Source of the DNA: SIG459 sp045532145
GTDB lineage: Bacteria > Bacillota > Clostridia > Oscillospirales > Oscillospiraceae
DNA length: 13,850 nucleotides
NCBI GenBank assembly: GCA_045532145.1
Contig: JAZSFJ010000054.1
Location: 1-13,850, forward strand
Reading direction: 5' to 3'
Of this stretch, positions 7,210-13,219 are shown one piece after another. A program made the translations under genes and the position numbers. The first letter of the stretch is position 1. Each line of letters starts with the position of its first letter. The notes below the pieces were generated by a model that did not search any database, was not told the DNA's origin, and saw only the letters and a program-made list of their open reading frames with translations.

Positions 7210-8601
7210 ATGTTTAAATTCAAAAGTAATAAAGGTCTCCATGCTTCTCCGGAAAAGAAGGATGATGGAGGAATTAAAAAAGTCATTCCCTTCTTTGTGA
7301 CTGTCTATCTTCTCACCATCGCGGCCTTTATAATCCCTCTGCGGCCCACTTATTCCACTATGGATAAGCGTGAACTCAGCACTTTTCCCAGGTTTTCTGC
7401 CGAAGCTCTGCTTTCCGGCGACTATTTCGATGATATATCCACCTGGTTTTCCGATACCTTCCCCGGGCGGGACAGCTGGCTGAGCCTATCCATGACTATC
7501 GAGGGTCTCCACGGCCACTCCCACATAGCCATAGCGGGAGAGCCCACGGGCAGCACCGTGGTGGAAGTGCCCGAGACACCCACTACACCTGCCCCCACAC
7601 CCTCTGCTCCTCCCACGGAAAACCCGGCACCCCAGGAGGGCGAGAGCCCCGCTCCCGCGGGAACTCCCCCTCAGGGCTGGGGCGGCGTTGCCATAGACGA
7701 GAACGCCTCCATTTCCCTTGGCCCTGTAATACAGATAGGGGACACCGCCTTCAATCAGCTGGGCTTCTCCCAGGGCTACAGCGAGGTATATGCATCCTCC
7801 CTGAACACCCTGGCCGCCAAGCTGGAGGGCACAGGTGTACGCCTCATTTCCGCTCCCGCCCCCACTTCCATAGGCGTAATGGTGGAGGGAGACAAGCTCT
7901 CGGATCTGGGCTGCGCCCGTCAGGATGAGATGCTCGGCTATATCCACTCCCTCGTGGATGACAGCGTTATAAAGGTGGATACGGTTTCTCCTCTCATTGC
8001 CCATAACAGCGAATATATCTATTTCCGCACCGACCACCATTGGACGGCTCTGGGCGCTTACTACTGCTACGAGGCCGTTATGGAGGCCGCCGGAATGGAG
8101 GCTGCTCCTCTGGATTCCTTCACCGAATGGGACCAGGGCGAATTTGAAGGCACAATTTACTGGCAGGCCAGAAATCCCAGAAAACTTACAAGGGACAATG
8201 TTATGGCTTATGTGCCCGAAGGGGACATCAGCATGATGGTCTACGGCAACAGTGACTATGGCTGGGAGCAGTCCCTTATCGAGGACCGCGTCAATGACAG
8301 TGCGCCCAATAAATACCTCTGCTTCATTGGCGGCGACAATGCCCTCAGCGTTATCACCAACGAGAGCATACCCGATGGCCCCAGCTGCGTGCTGCTCAAG
8401 GGCTCTTTCGGCAACTGCTTTGCCCCCTTCCTGACCCAGAACTATCACAAAATCTACGTGGTGGACTATCGCAAGTATTACCGCTATACCATGAGCGATT
8501 TCGCCGAGGTCTACGACGTGGACGATATAATTGTCCTTCCTTACCTGATGGCAACTCAGGGCGGCGAGGGCACGGATATATTCAAATATCTGCTCCAGTA
8601 A
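7210..8601 (+). CDS. DHHW-family protein, AlgJ/AlgX-like SGNH acetyltransferase
   Basis: A 463-residue protein with a cytoplasmic N-terminus, one membrane segment (about 25-44) and a large extracellular part. The motif RTDHHWTALGA at 273-283 defines the DHHW family. By analogy with AlgX (DxH then Ser, in that order), D275 and H277 with S399 (KGSFGNCFAP, about 397-406) are the likely catalytic triad. A Pro/Thr/Glu-rich linker (about 118-157) interrupts the N-terminal half and may span part of the wall. Its partner is the MBOAT protein upstream, which would supply acetyl groups. The ribosome site AGAGGTGA overlaps the MBOAT stop codon, supporting coupled translation. The glycine-serine motif reads KGSF rather than the usual GDSF, a small departure. 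The acceptor polymer is not shown by the sequence. Confidence 0.85.
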   Translation: MFKFKSNKGLHASPEKKDDGGIKKVIPFFVTVYLLTIAAFIIPLRPTYSTMDKRELSTFPRFSAEALLSGDYFDDISTWFSDTFPGRDSWLSLSMTIEGLHGHSHIAIAGEPTGSTVVEVPETPTTPAPTPSAPPTENPAPQEGESPAPAGTPPQGWGGVAIDENASISLGPVIQIGDTAFNQLGFSQGYSEVYASSLNTLAAKLEGTGVRLISAPAPTSIGVMVEGDKLSDLGCARQDEMLGYIHSLVDDSVIKVDTVSPLIAHNSEYIYFRTDHHWTALGAYYCYEAVMEAAGMEAAPLDSFTEWDQGEFEGTIYWQARNPRKLTRDNVMAYVPEGDISMMVYGNSDYGWEQSLIEDRVNDSAPNKYLCFIGGDNALSVITNESIPDGPSCVLLKGSFGNCFAPFLTQNYHKIYVVDYRKYYRYTMSDFAEVYDVDDIIVLPYLMATQGGEGTDIFKYLLQ

Positions 8602-8603
8602 GT

Positions 8604-8636
8604 AAAAAGCACCTTGCCTCAGGCAAGGTGCTTTTT
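8604..8636. terminator. Strong bidirectional intrinsic terminator
   Basis: A 15-bp perfect stem, AAAAAGCACCTTGCC with GGCAAGGTGCTTTTT, around a TCA loop, 2 nt after the DHHW stop codon. It reads out into TTTTT on either strand, so it can also stop transcription arriving from the dihydrouridine synthase gene on the other side. Confidence 0.9.
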
Positions 8637-8693
8637 GGTTGTCATTAATGTGAGTTGTTCCGGGGCGACTGCGAGGTTTTGCGGGATGTGCCC

Positions 8694-8763
8694 GGGCCGG
8701 CCAGGTGTCCGGCCCCTACGAAGAACTGCGTATTCATCGTAGGGGCGAGCATCGCTCGTCCGC
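8694..8763. repeat. Pair of GC-rich palindromic repeats in opposite orientation
   Basis: The gap 8641-8818 holds no gene. It contains GGGCCGG-N8-CCGGCCC (8694-8715) and GGGGCGAGC followed by a wobble-paired GCTCGTCC (8744-8761). Between them CTACGA (8716-8721) and TCGTAG (8738-8743) are inverted copies, so the two hairpins are arranged tail to tail about a common centre. The shared GTAGGG edge also appears in the repeats at 1708, 11519 and 12353. A further small hairpin, CGCCG-TACC-CCGGCG, lies near 8789. Confidence 0.65.
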
Positions 8764-8818
8764 GCAGCTTAAACCTAAACCCAGCGCCGTACCCCGGCGA
8801 ATTAGCACAGTCCCAGTC

Positions 8819-9751
8819 TTACACACAGCCAAATATCTCCTGCGCGGCAGAGAGATACTCCTCTGCGCTGCGGGCTTTTTTTATTTTCTTCAGCTGCTTC
8901 TCACAGCCGGGGAAGCTTTTTGTAAGATAAGTCCAGAGCTCCTTCATCCGCTGCATCGCATTGTTACGGCTCTGGAAATCCCGGGCGCATTCCTCGAAAA
9001 GGGCGTCGTGAAACTCCTTTATGGTCTCAACGCCGCCGCAGTCAAGGCCCTTGGCACCGGCTGCCAGAAAGGGGTCTGCCATAAGCCCCTGACCCAGCAT
9101 CACAGCCCGGAGAAGGGGCCAGCGTCCGATCACTTCGGCAAAGTCCGCGGGGCTTTCTATACCGCCGTTGTAGCTGAGAGGCATAGCGGCGCTTTTGTAC
9201 GCTCTGTCAAAATACTCCCGGCGCACATTTTCACGGTAGAAATCTTCCCGCACCCGGGGATGGATTATAAGCTCATCCATGGGATACTTATTGTATATTT
9301 CCATAATGGGCCCGAATTCCTCCGGGTCCCGGAGACCAAGCCGGGTCTTGACAGACACCCGGCAGGGGGCATTTTCAAATATCTCAGCTAAAAAGCGGTC
9401 CAGAGCTTCGGCGTCTGCAAGCAAGCCTGCTCCTTTGCCCTTGGCGGTGACCGTGCCTGAGGGGCAGCCTGCGTTCAGGTTAACGCAGTCATAGCCCATG
9501 GCCTTGAGCTCCCCGGAGCACCAGAGAAAGTCCCCGGCGTTTTTGGTGAGTATCTGGGGCACCAGCACAAAGCCCTCGTTATTTTCGGGAAGCAGCTCCC
9601 TGAGTTCCTTGGGAGTAAACCGGCGGTCCGCTCCCGGAGAGATAAAGGGTGCATAGTATCGGTCCACACCGGGAAAAAATCTGCTGTGGCAGCGCCGGAA
9701 GGCTGCCCCGGTGAGCCCCTCCATGGGGGCGCAGTCAATAAGTATGCTCAT
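8819..9751 (-). CDS. tRNA-dihydrouridine synthase
   Basis: An FMN- and NADPH-dependent enzyme that reduces uridines in the D loop of tRNA. The 310-residue protein shows an N-terminal APMEGLTGAAFRR strand, the catalytic cysteine in NLNAGCPSGTVTAKGKGAGL (Cys96), VKTRLGL (about 135-141), HPR (about 164-166), the phosphate-binding YNGGI (about 194-198) and a MLGQGLMADP stretch (about 218-227) standing for the usual GRG-NP motif. A longer reading frame reaches 9784. I chose the ATG at 9749-9751 because it overlaps the TGA of the ZIP gene (ATGA) and because the protein family begins at this point. It has no strong ribosome site of its own, so translation is probably coupled to the ZIP gene. Which Dus subgroup (A, B or C) it belongs to is not clear by eye. 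Confidence 0.93.
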   Translation of the reverse strand: MSILIDCAPMEGLTGAAFRRCHSRFFPGVDRYYAPFISPGADRRFTPKELRELLPENNEGFVLVPQILTKNAGDFLWCSGELKAMGYDCVNLNAGCPSGTVTAKGKGAGLLADAEALDRFLAEIFENAPCRVSVKTRLGLRDPEEFGPIMEIYNKYPMDELIIHPRVREDFYRENVRREYFDRAYKSAAMPLSYNGGIESPADFAEVIGRWPLLRAVMLGQGLMADPFLAAGAKGLDCGGVETIKEFHDALFEECARDFQSRNNAMQRMKELWTYLTKSFPGCEKQLKKIKKARSAEEYLSAAQEIFGCV

Positions 9752-10500
9752 CCCAGCAGCACGTCGCTTACAAGCATCAGGCAAAAACCGGCCAGAAGGG
9801 TGTATGTGGCACCCCGCTCCCCGCCGTCGCCGTGGGTTTCAAGGACCATTTCGTCGCTGACCACATAAAGCATGGTGCCTCCGGCAAAGGCCAGGGCAAA
9901 GGGCAGCACAAAGCTGGCTACGCTGACAGCCAGATATCCCAGAAGAGTTCCGGCCACTTCCACAAGACCGGTCATAAGGGCGCAGACAAAGGTGCGTCCC
10001 GGCTTTATGCCTGCGGCCAGCATGGGACCTATTATGATCATGCCCTCGGGAATATTCTGCAGGGCGATGCCGCCTGCTATCAGCAGAGCCTCGCTCACAT
10101 TGTCGGAGCCGAAGCTGACACCTGCCGCAATACCCTCGGGCAGATTATGAATGGCTATGGCGGTGACAAAAAGGAGCACCTTGCTCAGACTGCCGTTTTT
10201 GTGGGGCTCAATGTCACTGCCCACCATGCGGTGGAGGTGAGGCACCAGCTTGTCCATAAGGCTCATGACCACGGCTCCCGCAAAAATTCCCACAACGGTA
10301 ATTATGAGGCCGTATTTGCCGCCGTATTCCACAGAGGGCACAATAAGCCCCAGTACCGCCGCAGCCAGCATGATGCCCGCCGCAAAGGACAGCATCAGGT
10401 CGGAAAAACGGTGGGAAATATTCTTGAATATAAAGCCCAGCGCGGCGCCGAACACCGTAGCTCCGCCCACGCCTATGGCTGTAAGCAATACCATTTCCAT
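9748..10500 (-). CDS. ZIP-family divalent metal transporter (GufA/ZupT-like)
   Basis: A 250-residue membrane protein with about eight hydrophobic segments. Zinc-binding signatures are intact: HNLPEG at 118-123 (helix 4) and QNIPEG at 148-153 (helix 5), with a histidine-containing loop VPHLHRM at about 86-92. ZIP proteins bring zinc, and sometimes iron or manganese, into the cytoplasm. The frame is open back to 10572, but the start is set at the ATG 10498-10500: a good AAGGAG site lies 8 nt upstream of it, and a TTGACA/TATACT promoter lies inside the longer frame, so the upstream part would not be translated. It overlaps the dihydrouridine synthase start by 4 nt. No Zur-like palindrome was recognised at the promoter. 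Confidence 0.92.
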   Translation of the reverse strand: MEMVLLTAIGVGGATVFGAALGFIFKNISHRFSDLMLSFAAGIMLAAAVLGLIVPSVEYGGKYGLIITVVGIFAGAVVMSLMDKLVPHLHRMVGSDIEPHKNGSLSKVLLFVTAIAIHNLPEGIAAGVSFGSDNVSEALLIAGGIALQNIPEGMIIIGPMLAAGIKPGRTFVCALMTGLVEVAGTLLGYLAVSVASFVLPFALAFAGGTMLYVVSDEMVLETHGDGGERGATYTLLAGFCLMLVSDVLLG

Positions 10501-10535
10501 ATCTTTGTCTCCTTGGCTATATATCTTTTTATTTA

Positions 10536-10563
10536 AGTATACTTTCTCTGCCGCTATTGTCAA
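10536..10563 (-). promoter_or_regulatory. Promoter of the ZIP-Dus unit
   Basis: On the minus strand: consensus -35 TTGACA (10558-10563), 16-nt spacer, -10 TATACT (10536-10541). It predicts a start near 10529 and a leader of about 29 nt. It diverges from the SDR promoter. Confidence 0.75.
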
Positions 10564-10600
10564 GTTCCCCATGAATTAATCCGGCCGGAATAGTCTTATG

Positions 10601-10641
10601 GTGATTTTATCACGGAATATGCCCCTTCTGTTCCGTATAAT
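10601..10641 (+). promoter_or_regulatory. Candidate Crp/Fnr-type activator site and -10 ahead of the SDR gene
   Basis: Perfect palindrome GTGATTTTATCAC (10601-10613), then 22 nt, then a consensus -10 TATAAT (10636-10641). The hexamer 17 nt upstream of the -10 (CGGAAT) is not a -35. The palindrome centre falls near -41 from the predicted start, the class II activator position of CRP and FNR. The same site and spacing occur at 11615 and 13220. Confidence 0.75.
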
Positions 10642-10685
10642 AAGACCATAACAATACCATAACAATACATAGGAGGAACTAATAT

Positions 10686-11432
10686 ATGAGACTTAAGGAC
10701 AAAGTTGCAGTTATCACCGGAGGCAGCCGCGGCATAGGCTACGCTACTGCCCAGCGCTTTATCGAAGAGGGCGCCGCCGTAGTTCTCACTGCCAGCTCCC
10801 CCGCTTCCGCCGAAAAGGCCGTGGCCAGACTGAAGGAAAGCTATCCTGAGGCCAGGCTTGAGGGCATCGCCCCGGATCTTGGCTCTCTTGCCTCTCTGCA
10901 GGAGGCCTTTGCAGCCATTGTTGAAAAATACGGACGTATAGATATTCTGGTAAACAACGCCGGAGTTTCCGAGAGCACCCCCTTCGACAAATATACCGAG
11001 GAGCTTTATGACAAGGTCATGGACCTGAATGTGAAGGGCGTTTTCAACGCAAGCCGCGTTGCCGCCGAATATATGATAGCTCAGGGCAGCGGCGTTATCC
11101 TCTCCACCTCCTCCATGGTCAGCAAATATGGCCAGCCCAGCGGTTTCGCCTATCCCGCAAGCAAGTTTGCCGTCAACGGCTTTACCCTCTCCCTTGCCAG
11201 AGAGCTTGGTCCCAAGGGTATCCGTGTCAACGCCGTGGCCCCCGGAATCACCGAGACTGATATGATGAAGGCCGTTCCCAAAGCAGTCATCGATCCCCTC
11301 ATAGCCCAGATACCCCTCCGCCGTCTGGGCCAGCCCGAGGATATAGCCAACGCCTTCGTATTCCTGGCCAGCGACGAGGCAAGCTACATCACCGGCGTAG
11401 TCCTCAGCGTGGACGGAATGGCGAGAAGCTGA
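10686..11432 (+). CDS. SDR-family oxidoreductase, FabG-like
   Basis: A 248-residue classical short-chain dehydrogenase/reductase. The cofactor motif TGGSRGIG lies at 11-18 and NNAG at 90-93. The catalytic set is complete: Asn115, Ser143, Tyr156 and Lys160 (YPASK at 156-160). The C-terminal part has RVNAVAPGITETDM and the usual SDEASYITG-VLSVDG ending. It resembles 3-oxoacyl-ACP reductases, but no fatty-acid genes are nearby, and many SDRs with this pattern act on other carbonyl or alcohol substrates, so the substrate is left open. The ATG has an AGGAGG site 9 nt upstream. It stands as a single-gene unit under a promoter with the GTGA-N5-TCAC site shared with thioredoxin and rubrerythrin, which suggests a redox-related role; that is inference. 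Confidence 0.9.
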   Translation: MRLKDKVAVITGGSRGIGYATAQRFIEEGAAVVLTASSPASAEKAVARLKESYPEARLEGIAPDLGSLASLQEAFAAIVEKYGRIDILVNNAGVSESTPFDKYTEELYDKVMDLNVKGVFNASRVAAEYMIAQGSGVILSTSSMVSKYGQPSGFAYPASKFAVNGFTLSLARELGPKGIRVNAVAPGITETDMMKAVPKAVIDPLIAQIPLRRLGQPEDIANAFVFLASDEASYITGVVLSVDGMARS

Positions 11433-11461
11433 AATATTTATACTGAAAATAAAATGTCAAC

Positions 11462-11488
11462 GGGGGTGTCGCATTTTGCGACACCCCC
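11462..11488. repeat. 12-bp-stem hairpin downstream of the SDR gene
   Basis: GGGGGTGTCGCA (11462-11473) pairs with TGCGACACCCCC (11477-11488) around TTT. It may help end the SDR transcript, but no T-run follows on the plus strand, so it is not a standard intrinsic terminator. It sits directly next to the repeat at 11514 and may belong to the same composite repeat. Confidence 0.6.
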
Positions 11489-11513
11489 TCAGCCTGTCAA
11501 ACACCCCGTTATT

Positions 11514-11560
11514 GCGACCGTAGGGCGGGTGCTTGCTCCCCGCCGCTGCACTGGTGCGGC
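11514..11560. repeat. GC-rich palindromic dispersed repeat, copy B (two hairpins)
   Basis: Begins GCGACCGTAGGGCGGG, continues with GCTTGCTCCC, and ends in a second hairpin CTGCAC-TG-GTGCGG. It matches the reverse complement of 12337-12382 in both hairpins and in the GCGACCGTAG edge, with several substitutions, some of which (C-G to T-G) keep the stem paired. Confidence 0.7.
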
Positions 11561-11614
11561 ACTCCCTTCTCCAAAAGGTTCCGATAGCTGCTTATTTGAC
11601 ACCCATTCTTTTCA

Positions 11615-11655
11615 GTGATTTTATCACGGAAGAAATGTCCTTCTTTGGTTATACT
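11615..11655 (+). promoter_or_regulatory. Candidate Crp/Fnr-type activator site and -10 ahead of thioredoxin
   Basis: Palindrome GTGATTTTATCAC (11615-11627), identical to that of the SDR gene, then 22 nt, then -10 TATACT (11650-11655). No -35 is present at the right distance. A TTGACA at 11596-11601 with TTTTAT 17 nt downstream (11619-11624) could be a weak overlapping promoter; a protein bound at the palindrome would cover that -10. Confidence 0.75.
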
Positions 11656-11697
11656 AAAACCAGAAAAAGATAAAATAACACAAAGGAGGACTTGAAT

Positions 11698-12006
11698 ATG
11701 TCTGCAATAAATGTGAACAAGAGCAATTTCCATCAGGAGGTCATCGCCTCCGATAAGCCCGTCCTTCTGGACTTCTGGGCCCCCTGGTGCGGCCCCTGCC
11801 GTGCGGTAGTGCCCATCATCGAAGAGATCGCCGGAGAGCGAAACGATGTGAAGGTGGTCAAAATAAATGTGGACGAGGAGCAGGAACTGGCAAGGGAGTA
11901 CCGGGTGATGAGCATCCCCACCCTCATGGTCATGCGGGATGGTCAGGTGGTGAAAAAGGCTGCCGGCGCCAGACCCAAGGCCCAGATTCTCGAAATGCTG
12001 CAGTAA
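11698..12006 (+). CDS. trxA: Thioredoxin
   Basis: A 102-residue single-domain thioredoxin, the usual length. Active site WCGPC with Cys31 and Cys34, preceded by VLLDFWAP; cis-proline Pro74 in SIPTLMV; the C-terminal DGQVVKKAAGA strand-turn is in place. It reduces protein disulfides in the cytoplasm, normally fed by thioredoxin reductase, which is not in this window. The frame opens 6 nt earlier with a TTG, but the ATG at 11698 is chosen because GGAGG (11685-11689) lies 8 nt upstream of it and only 2 nt from the TTG. It is a single-gene unit with the shared GTGA-N5-TCAC promoter site and a terminator after the stop. The neighbours SDR, Crp-like regulator and rubrerythrin make a redox-stress role likely. 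Confidence 0.96.
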   Translation: MSAINVNKSNFHQEVIASDKPVLLDFWAPWCGPCRAVVPIIEEIAGERNDVKVVKINVDEEQELAREYRVMSIPTLMVMRDGQVVKKAAGARPKAQILEMLQ

Positions 12007-12024
12007 ATCTATCCGGATAAATAA

Positions 12025-12056
12025 AAACCTCAGGCTGAGCTTTCAGCCTGAGGTTT
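12025..12056. terminator. Terminator downstream of thioredoxin
   Basis: A 14-bp perfect stem, AAACCTCAGGCTGA with TCAGCCTGAGGTTT, around a GCTT loop, 18 nt after the thioredoxin stop. The T-run is short on the plus strand and better (TTTTTATTTAT) on the minus strand, so it may work in both directions, although the minus-strand gene ends about 390 nt away. Confidence 0.75.
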
Positions 12057-12176
12057 CAGTTACAATGGGCTGCGTAAATAACAGCAGATGATAAAAGCGA
12101 TTGAAGCAAAGTTTACGGGAGTTAAAATCATCCGCGCCGAGCCGGCAATAGCGCAAGCCGCAGCCGGCGACTATCT

Positions 12177-12382
12177 CCCGCCGCAAGGCGGGCTGACACA
12201 GAGCGTCAGCGGAACATTTAAAACCCCCGGAGTCCAGAGGGTCGCAACCCTCTGGTGCGTTTTTGCCTACTTTTGTCGCATAACAAAAGTAGGCCCCCGG
12301 AGGGCTCTGTACCAAAACTTTGCTGAAATGTGGATTACCACACCAGTGTGGTGGCGGGAGCAAGCCCCCGCCCTACGGTCGC
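12177..12382. repeat. Gene-free hairpin array including palindromic repeat copy C
   Basis: The gap 12061-12443 holds no credible gene. Within it, hairpins follow one another: CCCGCC-GCAA-GGCGGG (12177-12192); GCTGAC-N7-GTCAGC (12192-12210); CCAGAGGGT-CGCA-ACCCTCTGG (12234-12255); a 12-bp stem GCCTACTTTTGT with ACAAAAGTAGGC (12265-12294); ACCACAC-CA-GTGTGGT (12337-12352); and the GC-rich palindrome (12353-12372) followed by CTACGGTCGC. The last two match the reverse complement of 11514-11560, and 12353-12378 is identical to 1708-1733. This looks like a composite non-coding repeat or a decayed miniature element; no flanking target duplication was recognised. Confidence 0.75.
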
Positions 12383-12443
12383 GAAAAAAGTTAATGAGAA
12401 GCATCTGTCCAGTCTTGGAAGTGTTTTGAAGCCTGAGATTTTT

Positions 12444-13100
12444 TTATTGCGCCAAAGCTCTCAGCTTATCCTCGTCCACTATCTCCACAGAGCCCCGGGT
12501 GAGCTTCACCATACCCTCGGTCTGGAAATAACGGAGCATACGGGTGACCACCTCCCGGGCGGTACCCATGTGGTTTGCTATTTTCTCATGGGTTATCTTG
12601 AGAGAACTTGCGCCCTCCAGCTGCACCTCTTCCACAAGGAAGGCGGCGAGGCGCTTATCAAAGCTGCGCCACATTATCTGCTCCATGAGCCACATGAGCT
12701 CGGAGAAATTGCTGCTCATAAGGTTGCTGGCAAAGCTTGCCACGGCGACGGATTCCTCCATGAGATTCTTGAAAAGGCAGGCGGGGATGGACCAGAACTC
12801 GCTGTCCTTTTCCGCCTCTATCATCACGTTCAGCTGCAGGTCCGGCATAACGCAGGAGGCGCTGAGAAGGCTCACATCGTAATCAAAAAGGCGGCTGATG
12901 CTTATCTCCCGCCCGTCCTCGGAGAGGATATAGGTGCGAAGCTGCCCTTTTTTCAGCACCACAAGGCCCAGACAGTCTGCGCTGGAATCGTGGATATGGG
13001 TACCCTTCTCCACCTTGTGAAATTCCAGCACCTCCACTATCCGCTGCTGCTGGTCGGCAGTGAGCTTGTTCCAAATGGGGAAATAGTTTCTGAATTCCAC
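12444..13100 (-). CDS. Crp/Fnr-family transcriptional regulator
   Basis: A 218-residue regulator with an N-terminal cyclic-nucleotide-binding-type beta-roll (about 15-110), a long dimer helix (about 115-145) and a C-terminal winged helix (about 150-212). The recognition helix GTAREVVTRMLRYF (179-192) has Arg182, Glu183 and Arg187 in the positions of CRP Arg180, Glu181 and Arg185, which read GTGA half-sites. Cysteines are only at 43, 83 and 108, so the FNR N-terminal iron-sulfur cluster is absent; the CRP cAMP-binding residues are also not evident, and the signal is unknown. Two GTG starts are possible. The one at 13098-13100 (MEFRNYFPIW) lies 10 nt after GGAGG, whereas the one at 13107-13109 is only 1 nt from it. 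It is transcribed divergently from rubrerythrin and is the obvious candidate to bind the three GTGA-N5-TCAC sites nearby. Confidence 0.9.
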   Translation of the reverse strand: MEFRNYFPIWNKLTADQQQRIVEVLEFHKVEKGTHIHDSSADCLGLVVLKKGQLRTYILSEDGREISISRLFDYDVSLLSASCVMPDLQLNVMIEAEKDSEFWSIPACLFKNLMEESVAVASFASNLMSSNFSELMWLMEQIMWRSFDKRLAAFLVEEVQLEGASSLKITHEKIANHMGTAREVVTRMLRYFQTEGMVKLTRGSVEIVDEDKLRALAQ

Positions 13101-13124
13101 GGCATTCACCCCTCCTTTTTGTTA

Positions 13125-13152
13125 AGTATAGCACTCGGGCGGAATATGTCAA
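13125..13152 (-). promoter_or_regulatory. Promoter of the Crp/Fnr-family regulator
   Basis: On the minus strand: consensus -35 TTGACA (13147-13152), 16-nt spacer, -10 TATACT (13125-13130). The leader is short, about 18 nt. No GTGA-N5-TCAC site lies at an activating position, so this promoter looks constitutive; the site at 13220 is about 70 bp from its -35. Confidence 0.75.
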
Positions 13153-13160
13153 ACCTTTAA

Positions 13161-13190
13161 TTGACAAAGGGTGGGATGTAGCCGTATAAT
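13161..13190 (+). promoter_or_regulatory. Upstream promoter P1 of rubrerythrin
   Basis: Consensus -35 TTGACA (13161-13166), 18-nt spacer, consensus -10 TATAAT (13185-13190). It lies back to back with the regulator promoter, the -35 boxes 8 bp apart. The predicted transcript would start near 13197 and run through the activator site and promoter P2. Confidence 0.7.
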
Positions 13191-13202
13191 TATGGAGCCC
13201 AG

Positions 13203-13212
13203 GAGTATACTC
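13203..13212. promoter_or_regulatory. 10-bp palindrome just downstream of promoter P1
   Basis: GAGTATACTC is a perfect inverted repeat beginning about 6 nt after the predicted P1 start, where an operator would block transcription. It does not match PerR, Fur or the GTGA-N5-TCAC site. A chance palindrome of this length is possible. Confidence 0.3.
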
Positions 13213-13219
13213 TCTTTGG

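Noticed and set aside
7567..7680. Repetitive CCC/ACC-rich stretch as a tandem repeat or recent insertion
   Set aside because: It stays in frame and encodes a Pro/Thr/Glu-rich linker of the DHHW protein; no exact repeat unit was found.
7486..8448. 320-codon minus-strand open frame opposite the DHHW gene
   Set aside because: Antisense shadow; the plus strand has the DHHW motif, a membrane anchor and a proper ribosome site.
9752..9784. N-terminal extension of the dihydrouridine synthase to 9784
   Set aside because: It adds 11 residues not typical of the family and lies inside the ZIP coding end; the ATGA overlap gives the natural start.
10501..10572. N-terminal extension of the ZIP transporter to 10572
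   Set aside because: The ZIP promoter lies within the extension, and the strong ribosome site serves the internal ATG at 10500.
12043..12363. 106-codon minus-strand open frame in the same gap
   Set aside because: It also lies over the repeats, with odd Pro/Cys-rich composition and no credible start signal.
12177..12382. CRISPR array
   Set aside because: The hairpins differ from one another in sequence and spacing; there are no direct repeats with regular spacers and no cas genes.
12088..12429. 113-codon plus-strand open frame between thioredoxin and the Crp-type regulator
   Set aside because: It crosses the hairpin array, has no ribosome binding site, shows no domain, and its sequence is what the repeats give when translated.
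13203..13212. PerR or Fur box upstream of rubrerythrin
   Set aside because: GAGTATACTC does not match the AT-rich TTATAAT-type PerR box or a Fur box; it is kept only as an unassigned palindrome.
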